A stretch of DNA of 64,000 nt from Primulina eburnea (GCF_022965805.1 NC_133114.1:9382261-9446260); one strand, 5' to 3'; shown: positions 46,030-58,267, counted from the stretch's first letter. Notes: generated from the sequence alone by a model not told the origin. Made by a program: numbers and translations.

Positions 46030-46038
46030 TACTAGTTA

Positions 46039-48395
46039 CTTAAAATATATCGGTTAACCGATTTTTAAAATAATCAAAACTTAACATAATTCAACAAATA
46101 TTTTTAAAAATTAAAAGCGAATTTCCAAATTCGGTTTAACATCACCCCTAAGAGTGTATGTAACCTTAGAATCACTGGCTTTCTCGAGAAAATTACTATT
46201 CATGATCGATTCTTCACTCTGTCTTGCACTAATATACACTCCATGCTGCCAAATTGCTATAAAAAATGTGGTGCTCAAATTCAGTACACATATAACTCAT
46301 GTATTAATTAAATTGTTAAATATTTTATTTAAGTTTAAAATGATTTTAGCGATGCATGATTTATTTAAAGTTCATTATTTTAATGTTTATGTGATGCACG
46401 TTAAAATGTTTTTCGAGTTTCATGTTTCAGGCGATTATTCGAGTCGGGATCGACGAAAAGATCGGGGACGATTCTTGGCAATTTGAAATGTGGTATTTTA
46501 TTTTAAAAGCTAGGAAGGGGCAATTTAAATAATTTATTTATTTTTTAGCATTTTAAAGCCTTATTTATGTATTTAGTAATTTAAGAGTTTGGAACTTTTA
46601 AAATTAGTGTGTAATCATTTTTAAATGGGGAGTTTGATTAAATTAGTGTGTGTTAACTTTTGATTAGTATTTAATTTAGTTAATTTAACACTAACTCTCC
46701 TAATTAAAAAAACACACACATTATACACACACACTTACACGTTTTTACACACACTAAAACATACAACACATCTTACACATTCATTTTTCAGATTTTTAAA
46801 GATAGGAAACCTAGGGTTCTCCATCTAAGAAGCAGCCGCCCCCTTCTCCTTTATTTTTCCAGCAAGTTTTCGGAAACTTTATTGCAATATAATCGAGCCA
46901 CCATCGTTCCAGAACAATCTTCGCGCCATCTCCGCTTCGGTATCGCCGTTTCGGTAATGTTTATCATCAAAGACACGTATAATCTTTCTTTTGCTGCATC
47001 GATCATGTAATATTATGTGTTGCGTTATTTTATGCGTAAAATTCATGTATGATGTTCATAGTTTGAGCGGATAATTGATCGGATCGGTTTTGAAGGAAAA
47101 TTTTTAGATCTAAATCACGTTTTTACTGTTTTTGTTAAAACTGCGAATTTTCGGTCAAGAATTTGAGAAAACTTTCAATACGAAAAATGTATAATTTTTG
47201 ATGCCTTCGATTTGATATAAAATTGGAGTTATTTGGACAACAATTGAGTGAGTTGTGGCGTTTTTCGTGGGACTGCTCAAACTGCATTTTTCAGAAATTA
47301 TGATGTTGATGTGTTCTTGAGATTTTATTGTTGTGAGCTTCGTTGGGGATCGACGAGCGATCGCTGCTGTGTCTAGATATGTTTAGCATGATGTTGGGAT
47401 GGTTGTATTATATTCGTTTCGCGTCGATAGGCACTTGGGAGATCGAATGGTCGTATGAATCGTGTTGTTGTCGAAGTCGTGTTCACGGGTGATTGGGTTA
47501 ACTGTAACATATGATTGTTTTGGGGATAAATGTATAGGCTTGAGTCAAAGACATAGCATCCTAAGATGGTCTCGAGGTGTCGTTCACGGTCCGTATAATC
47601 GTGTCTAGAATGATAAACATTGTGTGTTCAGAATTTTCGTGAGTTTCAGAGTTACGCAGGTACACGGACCCAGACACGGACCCGGGCACGGGGTCCGTGC
47701 CTTTGATTTCTTCTTGGTGTCATTTTTGCGTGCAGACACGGACCAGGGCACGGGGTCCGTGTCCTTGTTTCTTCTCGGAGTCAGAATTTGCGAAGCTACC
47801 CGGACCTCTACACGGATCCTAGCACGGGGTCCGTTTCCTTCCTTCTTCCCGGTAAGTCCTTTAGCGAACCTACACGAACCTATACACGGACCCGGGCACG
47901 GGGTCCGTGTACTCACGTTTTTGGGAAAATCTTAATGTTTTCTTTGAGGTTTGATGTCATGGTTTAGAGCAAGGATTATCAAGGTCGAGTCATAGGAAAT
48001 TTTAGAATGTTCTAAGAATTGATTGAGCTTGAGAGTAAGCATGATAATTACGTCTAAGTTATGCAAGTTAAGCTTTTGATGTCATGTAGTATGTGCAGCA
48101 GCGGCTCGATCGAAGTCCAACGAATCCCTCAACACCAAGTAAGTATGTATGACGTGCAAGAAAATATTTTAAGATATAAGCATGAAAATATTAATACTAT
48201 GATTTTATGTTTTAATGCGAGATGTTTTGAGCCAGCTTTTCTTTCAGCTAAATTTTATTTGTGATGGATGATTTCAAAGATATAATTTTTTTTTATGAAC
48301 GATGAGTTGACGACCGTATGGATGTTTATATTTAAGAAATTTTTTAATTTTTCCGCAAATTTTAAGTAGTAAAAGTACAGTACATTACAAAAAAC
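46039..48395. other. Repeat-like DNA, possible decayed LTR or 5' leader
   Basis: No convincing ORF. It contains a CA-rich tract (46717-46765), a CTAGGGTTCTCCATC phrase typical of plant 5' leaders (46810), an intron-like GGTAATG donor context near 46952, and the CpG-rich inverted-repeat cluster at 47661-47910. The style is that of a Ty3 LTR or leader, but no TG...CA ends, PBS or PPT could be fixed. Confidence 0.4.
47661..47910 (+). repeat. Cluster of CACGGACCC...GGGTCCGTG inverted repeats
   Basis: Four main copies with 9-bp arms CACGGACCC and GGGTCCGTG around a GGGCACG centre, some arms degenerate, spaced about 65-75 bp apart. Mirror-image ORFs on both strands are by-products. Confidence 0.8.
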
Positions 48396-48406
48396 ATGGT
48401 TGTTAC
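48396..48406 (+). pseudogene. First codons of a small ORF split by a Copia insertion
   Basis: ATG GTT GTT AC precedes the Copia 5' LTR. The remainder resumes at 58268 in the same frame once the GTTAC duplicate is counted once. Confidence 0.4.
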
Positions 48407-50477
48407 TGTTAGAGTAGGTGCACGTCGAGCCAAGTGTTGGCCGACTGTTCACGATGAAACTCTTTGTATAAACGATCTTTATTTTAATAATATTTGAATT
48501 TATTAATTTGGCGCATCTTTATCTTTATACCCATGCTAGCTGCATAGATAAAGCCCTTGAATATACAAATAGTAGAAAGAATATGAGATGCTCATATGAT
48601 GAGTATCATGAAACTCATATTTGTAATACTGTATATTCTAAACCGTTCCTAGTCGATTCAGCCGCCACTAAGAAGGATAAAGGCCGCTCGAGTTAGAGAC
48701 TAGTATCTGCGATGTGAGTACCATGTTTCATTGGTAGGGGACATTGTGATGTCCGAACATGCAGATAGGTGCTCCTTGTAGAGTGCACTGAACAACCCTC
48801 CATAAAAAGACTTTCCAAGTGGTTCTCACTTATCGAGTGGAATAGTCCTGGTTTATGGTTGTACAGAATTAGTCCTTATGACCCGGGACAACATTGAGAC
48901 TCTATGTGCTAGCGTTTCACTTTGACTTGTTTACCGACTCTTATGGGGTCATTAGGTGGCAAGGTTGAGTGTTACGGCGAAACATATAGGAGTCGATGCA
49001 TTGTAGTCGGGGATTCACCGCTTACCTACGGGTATGGATATCCTATGTGTTTTTCATGTATGTGTGGGTTGAAATCTCTGATCAGAGTATGGTGGTAATT
49101 ATGAAAGGGGTTTCATAGATTACACCATCGATGCAATCACGACATGACACATAGTATCGATTCATTGACAACTCTCGATAAACCAATAGTTGTCGAATCG
49201 GTCGGGATATATGAGTTGAAGGGACCGTACTGTACGCTAACCATAATTGAATGGTTCTTGCAGGCACTATCATGTGATACCTAGGGAATCACGTAAGCGA
49301 TGCTGCTAGGCGTTTAACGTGATTGGTTGGGTACTATCAGACTTGAGTTCTGACGTTCTTACTATCAAGGAGTTGATAAGTAAGAATGGAGCAATTGGGG
49401 TATGCTCGAATAAGGACATGTTTAGTCCGAATCACATAGAGATGTGAACCCATGGCTAGTTGTATCAATGAACCATTAAGGGCCACACAAGTACTGGCTT
49501 TGTAAATCCCGATGAGAAATAAAATAGTTCAATGTGTTGAACGGCTTATAAATGTGTTTATAAGCGTTAAGAAAAATAGAAGTATGACTTCTAAGAGAGA
49601 AATATAAATTTTAATTTATGGAAGTGTTCCTAAGATTAAAATTTGGCCAAGTAAATAATGTAGTCGAAAATTGTGATTTTCATAAACATTATTGGGGACT
49701 AAATTAAATTAATTCAAGTGTTGAATTAATTAAACACTAGTGGACCTAGTAGAGTACAAATAATTAAAAATAATTCAAGTGTTGAATTAATAATATTGAG
49801 TCTAGTAGAGCTCAATTAAAATAATTATTTAACTAGTGGGACTTGAATAAATTCAAGTAGTATTTAATTAATCTCAAATGTGTTTGAGATAATTAAAATT
49901 TAGTCCATGATTTTTAATGTGTTAGAAACCATATAATATATGTGAGACATGCTAGGGTTTGCATGCTTGGGAGTTGAAGAGACTTTGAATACTTTTTAAT
50001 AAAATAATACATGGCATGGGGAACAATTTTTTCCACTTTTCCCACACCCAAGTCTAGACTTCACTCCCTCATTCTTGCATCTCTCCTTGGCCGAATTCCT
50101 CTCCCAAAATTCTCTCAAAATTTTTCTTGTTTTGTTCTTCAAGTCTTGGAGAATAAAAGTCCTCTCATTGAAAAATCTTCTTGCTTTTCTAGTGCAAAGT
50201 AACAAGGGATTTACATTGCTTGTGGTGGGCTCAATTTTTGGAGTTGGAGGAGGAGCTTGTAGATTGCCAACCTTCAAGAGCTAAAGTGTTTACACTTTAG
50301 TTGGAGCCACACATCAACCTCAAGGGGTTGATAGGTAAATCTCTAAACATCCTATGTTTGATGTTTTTGATTTTGTAAATATTACACAAAGAAATCTAGG
50401 TGGCCGAAAATATGAGCTAGAAAATAAAATTTTTGACTTCCGTTGCGTTTCCGGCCACCGTAACCGGTCCGCTTTCA
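48407..50477 (+). repeat. 5' LTR of Copia element C
   Basis: TGTTAGAGTAGG to CCGGTCCGCTTTCA. It contains a repeated phrase AATTCAAGTGTTGAATTAAT near 49717 and 49781. It is unusually long for a Copia LTR. Confidence 0.93.
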
Positions 50478-50479
50478 AG

Positions 50480-50491
50480 TGGTATCCGAGC
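50480..50491 (+). other. Primer binding site, variant (TGGTATCCGAGC)
   Basis: TGGTATCCGAGC starts 3 nt after the 5' LTR. It differs from the standard initiator-Met complement at one base (C for A). Confidence 0.8.
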
Positions 50492-52245
50492 TATGGTTAC
50501 GGTTTTTGTGTAATATTTGCATAATATTATGTTGAGATCGATTTCTAACCGTTTGAGATTTTTTGTGCAATAAAAACATCAAGTCCGAAATTTTGATGCA
50601 AAACAAAAAAAAAAAAAACATTTTTTTCGGGCAGCCGAGGGGCAGCCCGAAATGCAGTTTTTTAAAATTAAAAAAAAAAATTTTTGTTGCCGGAATCCGG
50701 CGACGGAACTCCGGCGACGGCGATGACGGCTAGGGTTTCCAAAAGTATTTTGGATAATCTTAGTGTCATGGGCCTTGAGATGTTGGGCCATTGGATGACC
50801 AACATATTTTGTGAAATTTAAATGGGCCAAAGTATTTTTGGTGAAAAATGAATTTTGGACCCTTAAGTTTAAATTTACAATTGTTGCACATATTTTCTCA
50901 TAAAATAAATAATTGAAGTAGGACTTTGATTATTTATAGTAAATTGTGATTTACAAGAAATTCGATTATAAATAAATTAATTTGAAAGTAGACAAAGGTG
51001 TTTGTATACTTTGTTAATTTAATTTATAATTGTGGCGGTTAGTGATTGGATCAAGATATATAATATTGGATCAATTAATTATAGTGATAATTAATTGATG
51101 GTGTATGATATGTGATATTGTGCATGAAGGATGATCAAAAGCCCAAGCCCAATTTTCTAGGTGTATGCTAGGATATTTGTGTTGTATGATTGTAATAATT
51201 ATCAATTTAAAGTGGGCTTGGTTTATGGCTCGTTCCCACCCCCATGAGATGTATCCCTATGTGCCATTGATATTTAATTGTAAATATTAGAATAGTCGAA
51301 GATCAAGATTGGAAGATGGTGGCCTTGGAGATTATGAAGATCGAAGACATGTAATATTGGATGCTAATGTAATAATTTAGTTGCATTGCATCCCGTGCAT
51401 TTACCCTAGGATTGGACCTAGGCCCGTGTTTAGCTCACACGGGCCATTAGAACTTGGGGCGATTGATCATCCTTGTATTGTTTTCTATTTATAATATATG
51501 CATGATATGTTATAAATAATGAGTATGTGCGTTATTATTATTATAATAACAAAGTTGCATGAATCCGGCAAACATACGATCAAACATGGCGAGCTTTTAA
51601 AAATAAAATTAATGATGAGACCTTTCAAAATTAAAAAACCCTCATTTTGAATAAGATTCAAAATTAATATCAAGTCCGAAAAGGGGAATTATAAATTTTT
51701 TTATAATTTCCTTGTCTTCCATCGACAATGGGTGCATGATGAACGCTACCCGTACTCGGGGCTCGGCTCAGATAATTGAGGGGGCCCTGGGTGCCGGAAA
51801 GCTGTGACATCCATTGACATAGTGATGTGAACTACGTGGAACTCCCATGACTTCGGCTCAGATAATTGAGGGAACTCATGGCGACCGTCCATTAAGGTTC
51901 AACATCGATGGGTAAGGCTTGACACGTAAAGATGAACGACGTCTATAATGGGTCCTAATCAAACGTGAGACAAAAGTTTACGTTAAGGGTTGCATTGTGA
52001 TGCAATTGGGAAACTACCTTTTAGGAATTGTGATTGGCTGTATAATCGGGATCATAATTCGTTAATTGGACCTTACGTACCTACTGAGGAAAGGAGTTTC
52101 CCGTTTTCACTAGAGGGTAGTGAAAATGTCAAAACAGTGGGAGCGATTATTTATAAAGTAAAAGTCCAAACTTTATATCTTATTAAATATTTTGAAATAG
52201 TCATTAACATTTATCTGTTTTACTTTTCAGTACAAATCTGTGACA
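50492..52245 (+). promoter_or_regulatory. Long untranslated leader of element C (1.75 kb)
   Basis: No ORF of note. It holds GC-rich inverted stretches (CGGGCAGCCG near 50628), a duplicated phrase CGGCTCAGATAATTGAGGG near 51763 and 51855, and a pyrimidine tract ending TTTTACTTTTCAG at about 52218-52230, a good splice acceptor 16 nt before the gag ATG. A leader intron is therefore likely. Confidence 0.6.
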
Positions 52246-54738
52246 ATGTCATCAATTCGCAACCCGTTTTCGGTTATTCTCGAAAAACACGTTCTAACCG
52301 GACCTAACTATATCACTTGGCTAAGAAATTTAAAGATCGTCCTAAACTCGGAGAGAATCGCATACACACTGACTAAGTCGCCCCCTGTTGAGGCTCCGAC
52401 TGACTGCACTCCCGAGGAACTGCAGACCTACAAGGATTGGTGCGACCATGACTTGAAGGCCAAGTGTTACATGCAGGCTTCGATGAACGATGAGCTGCAA
52501 AGGCGATTCGAGGATGCAAAGAATGCTGCTGACATTCATTTGCACCTCAAGGAGCTCTTCGGTGAGCAAACTCGACCTTTGAGGCATGCCACAGTAAAGG
52601 AGCTCATCACTTTACGCATGCGAGATGGGACTTCGGTCCATGAGCATGGCCTAAAGTTGATTGGGCTCGTGGACAAGCTCGTGGGCATGGATTTGATCTT
52701 GCCATCAGAGTTGACCACGGATGTGCTACTGTTGTCACTGCCTAGCTCTTTCGATCCTTTTGTCGTGAACTTCAATATGAACAAGCTCGAGCCCAGCCTT
52801 GAAGAGTTGGTGAACATGCTTGTGACCTTTGAGTCCACCATCAAGAAGGAGAAGTCGGTTCTTTATGTGGGCTCTTCATCTGGCACGAAGACCGGTCCAC
52901 ATGGGAAGGGAAAGAAGCGTTCTTTCCAGCGCCCCAAGAAGAGCGAGCCCTTGAAGAGGCAGACTCCGAGTCCCGTAGTGGCAGCCGCGCCAGCCAAGGC
53001 TGAGAAGACTGTTGACATCTGTCACCACTGCAAGAAGCCTGGACATTGGAGGCGTAACTGCAGGGAATATCTTGCGCAGAAGGGTTCTGGCAAAGGTATG
53101 TTCTACATTGAAGTGAATATCTCCATTAACTCTACTTCTTGGGTATTGGATACCGGCTGTGGCTCACATCTCTGTAATGATTTGCAGGTGATGGGAAAAA
53201 GTAGGAAGCTCAAGGAAGGTGAGACCTTCTTGAGGTTGGGCAATGGAGCAAGGGTTGCTGCCAAGGCTGTGGGAGATGTTTATTTATGTTTGAACAATGA
53301 TTTTAATTTGGTTTTAAGAGATGTTTTATTTGTACCAGACTTGATCAAAAACATTATTTCCATTCCTATGCTTGATATCGATGGATTTTCTTGTTTATTT
53401 GGCAAAGGTGTTTGCAATATTTACAAGAATGAATGTTTAGTTGGTACCGGTGAACTTGAAAACAATCTCTACACCTTAAAATTAAAAGATATTCCACTTA
53501 ACAATGTCCAAACAATAACAACAACAAATAAGCGCAAACAAGATACTCTTAATTCGGCACAATTATGGCATGCTCGATTAGGTCATATATCCCTAAGAAG
53601 GATGAACAAGTTAGTGGGAGTTGGCATGTTTGATATGTCCGATATTAATGCTCTCACGACTTGTGAATCCTGTCTAAAAGGAAAGATGACCAAAATTCCC
53701 TTTAAGGGCCATGCGGAGCGAGCCAAAGGGTTATTGGATTTGATCCATACCGATGTGTGCGGTCCGCTTAGCATCACCACTAAGCATGGACATTCTTACT
53801 TCATCACCTTTACCGATGACCATTCGAGGTATGGGTATGTGTATTTGATGAAATACAAGTCTGAAGCCTTTGAAAGGTTCAAAGAATTCAGAAGTGAAGT
53901 AGAGAAACAATTGGGACGAAGCATCAAGACACTTCGATCGGATCGAGGTGGTGAGTACTTGAGTGCCGAGTTCCAAGAGTATCTTAGAGAGAATGGGATT
54001 CTCTCGCAGTGGACTCTGCCCGCTACACCGCAGTTGAATGGTGTTTCGGAGCGTCGTAACCGGACTTTGATGGATATGGTTCGGTCTATGATGGGGTTCA
54101 TGGAGTTGCCGCCATCTTTTTGGGGATATGCGCTTGAGACAGCGGCACTGTTGTTGAACCATGTCCATACAAAAGCAGTTGATAAGACACCATATGAGAT
54201 ATGGATGGGTAAGCCACCCAAATATTCTTATTTTAGAATATGGGGGTGCCCTGCTTATGTGAAGCAGGCAGTGGGAGATAAATTGGACTGTCGATCCATT
54301 TTATGCTACTTTGTGGGATATCCAAGGAATTCAGCTGGATATTATTTCTATCATCCTCAAGAAACAAAGGTGTTTGTTTCTAGGAACGCAACCTTTTTGG
54401 AAAGGGAATTTCTATTGGATAGAAAAGGCAAGATGATAGAACTCGAAGAGGTTCGAGAGACACCCACAGTTGTAGAACCCACACCCGAGAAGCCAAGTGA
54501 GGAGATACAAGCTCCTAGAAGAACCGAGAGAGTCTCGAGACCACCTGTGAGGTATGGTCTGCTTCTTGAAGAGGGCCATGATGAGCCTAATCTTGGATGT
54601 GATCCAAGGACCTTCAAGGAAGCGTTATCTGATGCCGATTCATCCAAATGGCTTGAAGCAATGGAATCTGAGATGAATTCATGCATTCGAACCAAGTGTG
54701 GAATCTCGTGGATCCACCTGAGGGAATTGTTCCCATAG
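52246..54738 (+). CDS. Gag-protease-integrase and start of RT, element C (830 codons, frameshifted end)
   Basis: ATG 52246 (MSSIRNPFS) is chosen as the first ATG after the acceptor; the in-frame GTG at 52240 is not a start. Copia gag domain (residues 5-200), a basic linker, and zinc knuckle CHHCKKPGHWRRNC near 53022-53064. Protease has D-T-G-C-G-S near 53150. The integrase zinc region has H-A-R-L-G-H and a C-x2-C pair near 53570-53680, and the core has D-V-C-G-P near 53752, D-R-G-G near 53940 and the later S-E-R-R-N-R-T. After codon 811 or so the reading is out of frame because of the deletion. Confidence 0.92.
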   Translation: MSSIRNPFSVILEKHVLTGPNYITWLRNLKIVLNSERIAYTLTKSPPVEAPTDCTPEELQTYKDWCDHDLKAKCYMQASMNDELQRRFEDAKNAADIHLHLKELFGEQTRPLRHATVKELITLRMRDGTSVHEHGLKLIGLVDKLVGMDLILPSELTTDVLLLSLPSSFDPFVVNFNMNKLEPSLEELVNMLVTFESTIKKEKSVLYVGSSSGTKTGPHGKGKKRSFQRPKKSEPLKRQTPSPVVAAAPAKAEKTVDICHHCKKPGHWRRNCREYLAQKGSGKGMFYIEVNISINSTSWVLDTGCGSHLCNDLQVMGKSRKLKEGETFLRLGNGARVAAKAVGDVYLCLNNDFNLVLRDVLFVPDLIKNIISIPMLDIDGFSCLFGKGVCNIYKNECLVGTGELENNLYTLKLKDIPLNNVQTITTTNKRKQDTLNSAQLWHARLGHISLRRMNKLVGVGMFDMSDINALTTCESCLKGKMTKIPFKGHAERAKGLLDLIHTDVCGPLSITTKHGHSYFITFTDDHSRYGYVYLMKYKSEAFERFKEFRSEVEKQLGRSIKTLRSDRGGEYLSAEFQEYLRENGILSQWTLPATPQLNGVSERRNRTLMDMVRSMMGFMELPPSFWGYALETAALLLNHVHTKAVDKTPYEIWMGKPPKYSYFRIWGCPAYVKQAVGDKLDCRSILCYFVGYPRNSAGYYFYHPQETKVFVSRNATFLEREFLLDRKGKMIELEEVRETPTVVEPTPEKPSEEIQAPRRTERVSRPPVRYGLLLEEGHDEPNLGCDPRTFKEALSDADSSKWLEAMESEMNSCIRTKCGISWIHLRELFP

Positions 54739-56177
54739 GGTGTAAATGGATTTACAAGAGGAAACTTGGGGCGGATGGGAAGGTATTGACCTTCAAGGCG
54801 CGACTGGTTGCAAAAGGGTATACTCAAAGGCAAGGTGTTGACTATGAGGAAACCTTTTCTCCAGTTGCGATGTTCAAGTCCATTAGGATTTTGCTAGCCA
54901 TAGCTGCATGGTATGACTATGAGATATGGCAGATGGATGTCAAGACTACCTTCCTTAATGGGGATATTAAGGAAGAGATTTACATGTCTCAACCTGAAGG
55001 GTTTACATCTATCGGAAGTGAGCATATGGTATGCAAACTTCAAAGATCTATTTATGGTCTTAAGCAGGCATCTAGGAGCTGGAACCTCAGATTCGATAGT
55101 ACAATCAAAGAGTTTGGTTTTACTAAGAATCCTGAGGAACCCTGTGTGTATAAGAAGGTCAGTGGGAGTGCTTTGACATTCCTTGTTCTTTATGTTGATG
55201 ACATTCTACTCATTGGGAATGATGTAGGAATGTTGCAATCAACAAAGATATGGTTAGCAAGTAAGTTCTCAATGCAGGACTTGGGTGAAGCATCTTTTGT
55301 ATTGGGAATACAGATTTATAGAGATAGATCAAAAAGATTGCTTGGTCTCACCCAGTCCACATACATTGATACCATCGTGAAGCGGTTCTCGATGGACGAG
55401 TCCAAGAAAGGACATCTACCAATGTGTCATGGCGTGTCCCTATCCAAGTCTATGTCTCCCAAGACTGATGCAGAGATAATGGCGATGACACGTATTCCGT
55501 ATGCTTCGGCTATTGGTAGCATCATGTATGGGATGATATCTACACGTCCTGACGTGGCTTTTGCACTAAGTGTAGTGAGTAGATATCAATCCAACCCTGT
55601 TCTTCCACACTGGAAAGCTGTGAAAGACATCCTCAAGTATTTGAGAAGGACCAATAAGTTGTTCTTGGTCTATGGGGGTGGAGAACTGAAATTGGAAGGC
55701 TATACCGACTCTAGCTTCCAAAGCGATGTTGATGACTCGAAGTCAACCTCCGGATTCATATTCATGCTCAATGGTGGTGCTGTCTCTTGGAAGAGTTCCA
55801 AGCAAGACAGTACTGCGGATTCCACCACTGAGGCAGAATACATTGCTGCATCGGCTGCAGCAAAGGAGGCCGTTTGGATTAGGAATTTCGTCCAAGAGTT
55901 GGGCGTCATTCCAAATGGAGTTGCTCCTATCCCGGTGATGTGTGACAACACGGGAGCCATAGCTCAGGCGAAGGAGCCAAGGTCTCATCAGAAGTCCAAA
56001 CACGTATTGAGAAAGTACCACATCCTCAGAGAGATCGTGGAAAGAGGAGATGTCACGATTGACAAAGTCGGCTCCGCAGATAATGTTGCTGATCCACTAA
56101 CTAAGCCTTTACCAGGACCATCATTCGAGAAGCATCGCGAATCAATGGGTCTAAAGAATATAGGTAGTTGGCTCTAG
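54681..56177 (+). CDS. Reverse transcriptase-RNase H of element C (498 codons)
   Basis: Continues the polyprotein after a single missing base in the codons before 54681; the ATG at 54681 is an internal Met. RT shows Q-M-D-V-K-T-T-F-L-N-G near 54935, Y-G-L-K-Q-A near 55050 and Y-V-D-D near 55190. RNase H shows Y-T-D-S near 55700 and T-E-A-E-Y near 55830, and the usual A-D-P-L-T-K-P ending near 56095. It ends with TAG, 14 nt before the 3' LTR. All catalytic boxes are present. Confidence 0.92.
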   Translation: MHSNQVWNLVDPPEGIVPIGCKWIYKRKLGADGKVLTFKARLVAKGYTQRQGVDYEETFSPVAMFKSIRILLAIAAWYDYEIWQMDVKTTFLNGDIKEEIYMSQPEGFTSIGSEHMVCKLQRSIYGLKQASRSWNLRFDSTIKEFGFTKNPEEPCVYKKVSGSALTFLVLYVDDILLIGNDVGMLQSTKIWLASKFSMQDLGEASFVLGIQIYRDRSKRLLGLTQSTYIDTIVKRFSMDESKKGHLPMCHGVSLSKSMSPKTDAEIMAMTRIPYASAIGSIMYGMISTRPDVAFALSVVSRYQSNPVLPHWKAVKDILKYLRRTNKLFLVYGGGELKLEGYTDSSFQSDVDDSKSTSGFIFMLNGGAVSWKSSKQDSTADSTTEAEYIAASAAAKEAVWIRNFVQELGVIPNGVAPIPVMCDNTGAIAQAKEPRSHQKSKHVLRKYHILREIVERGDVTIDKVGSADNVADPLTKPLPGPSFEKHRESMGLKNIGSWL

Positions 56178-56179
56178 TG

Positions 56180-56191
56180 CAAGTGGGAGAT
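56180..56191 (+). other. Polypurine tract of element C
   Basis: CAAGTGGGAGAT lies between the pol stop and the 3' LTR TGTTAGAG. Confidence 0.8.
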
Positions 56192-58262
56192 TGTTAGAGT
56201 AGGTGCACGTCGAGCCAAGTGTTGGCCGACTGTTCACGATGAAACTCTTTGTATAAACGATATTTATTTTAATAATATTTGAATTTATTAATTTGGCGCA
56301 TCTTTATCTTTATACCCATGCTAACTGCATAGATAAAGCCCTTGAATATACAAATAGTAGAAAGAATATGAGATGCTCATATGATGAGTATCATGAAACT
56401 CATATTTGTAATACTGTATATTCTAAACCGTTCCTAGTCGATTCAGCCGCCACTAAGAAGGATAAAGGCCGCTCGAGTTAGAGACTAGTATCTGCGATGT
56501 GAGTACCATGTTTCATTGGTAGGGGACATTGTGATGTCCGAACATGCAGATAGGTGCTCCTTGTAGAGTGCACTGAACAACCCTCCATAAAAGGACTTTC
56601 CAAGTGGTTCTCACTTATCGAGTGGAATAGTCCTGGTTTATGGTTGTACAGAATTAGTCCTTATGACCCGGGACAACATTGAGACTCTATGTGCTAGCGT
56701 TTCACTTTGACTTGTTTACCGACTCTTATGGGGTCATTAGGTGGCAAGGTTGGGTGTTACGGCGAAACATATAGGAGTCGATGCATTGTAGTCGGAGATT
56801 CACCGCTTACCTACGGGTATGGATATCCTATGTGTTTTTCATGTATGTGTGGGTTGAAATCTCTGATCAGAGTATGGTGGTAATTATGAAAGGGGTTTCA
56901 TAGATTACACCATCGATGCAACCACGACATGACACATAGTATCGATTCATTGACAACTCTCGATAAACCAATAGTTGTCGAATCGGTCGGGATATATGAG
57001 TTGAAGGGACCGTACTGTACGCTAACCATAATTGAATGGTTCTTGCAGGCACTATCATGTGATACCTAGGGAATCACGTAAACGATGCTGCTAGGCGTTT
57101 AACGTGATTGGTTGGGTACTATCAGACTTGAGTTCTGACGTTCTTACTATCAAGGAGTTGATAAGTAAGAATGGAGCAATTGGGGTATGCTCGAATAAGG
57201 ACATGTTTAGTCCGAATCACATAGAGATGTGAACCCACGGCTAGTTGTATCAATGAAACATTGAGGGCCACACAAGTACTGGCTTTGTAAATCCCGATGA
57301 GAAATAAAATAGTTCAATGTGTTGAACGGCTTATAAATGTGTTTATAAGCGTTAAGAAAAATAGAAGTATGACTTCTAAGAGAGAAATATAAATTTTAAT
57401 TTATGGAAGTGTTCCTAAGATTAAAATTTGGCCAAGTAAATAATGTAGTCAAAAATTGTGATTTTCATAAACATTATTGGGGACTAAATTAAATTAATTC
57501 AAGTGTTGAATTAATTAAACACTAGTGGACCTAGTAGAGTCCAAATAATTAAAAATAATTCAAGTGTTGAATTAATAATATTGAGTCTAGTAGAGCTCAA
57601 TTAAAATAATTATTTAACTAGTGGGACTTGAATAAATTCAAGTAGTATTTAATTAATCTCAAATGTGTTTGAGATAATTAAAATTTAGTCCATGGTTTTT
57701 AATGTGTTAGAAACCATATAATATATGTGAGACATGCTAGGGTTTGCATGCTTGGGAGTTGAAGAGACTTTGAATACTTTTTAATAAAATAATGCATGGC
57801 ATGGGAAACAATTTTTTCCACTTTTCTCACACCCAAGTCTAGACTTCACTCCCTCATTCTTGCATCTCTCCTTGGCCGAATTCCTCTCCCAAAATTCTCT
57901 CAAAATTTTTCTTGTTTTGTTCTTCAAGTCTTGGAGAATAAAAGTCCTCTCATTGAAAAATCTTCTTGCTTTTCTAGTGCAAAGTAACAAGGGATTTACA
58001 TTGCTTGTGGTGGGCTCAATTTTTGGAGTTGGAGGAGGAGCTTGTAGATTGCCAACCTTCAAGAGCTAAAGTGTTTACACTTTAGTTGGAGCCACACATC
58101 AACCTCAAGGGGTTGATAGGTAAATCTCTAAACATCCTATGTTTGATGTTTTTGATTTTGTAAATATTACACAAAGAAATCTAGGTGGCCGAAAATATGA
58201 GCTAGAAAATAAAATTTTTGACTTCCGTTGCGTTTCCGGCCACCGTAACCGGTCCGCTTTCA
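56192..58262 (+). repeat. 3' LTR of Copia element C
   Basis: Same length as the 5' LTR and nearly identical to it. Confidence 0.93.
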
Positions 58263-58267
58263 GTTAC

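Larger units (their letters stand above)
48407..58262 (+). mobile_element. Young Copia retrotransposon C, 9856 bp, TSD GTTAC
   Basis: LTRs 48407-50477 and 56192-58262 are both 2071 bp long and differ by eye at about 16 sites (0.8 percent), nearly all transitions. GTTAC flanks it at 48402-48406 and 58263-58267. PBS, a 1.77-kb leader, gag-pol and PPT are present. One 1-nt deletion near 54679 splits pol. Lineage within Copia is not assigned. Confidence 0.93.

Noticed and set aside
47605..47935. Mirror-image 103-codon ORFs on both strands
   Set aside because: Repeating P-C-P-G-P and G-P-G-H-G come from the inverted-repeat cluster, not from a gene.
49996..50284. ORFs near the end of the Copia C LTR (also 57781-58069)
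   Set aside because: Present in both LTRs; noncoding.
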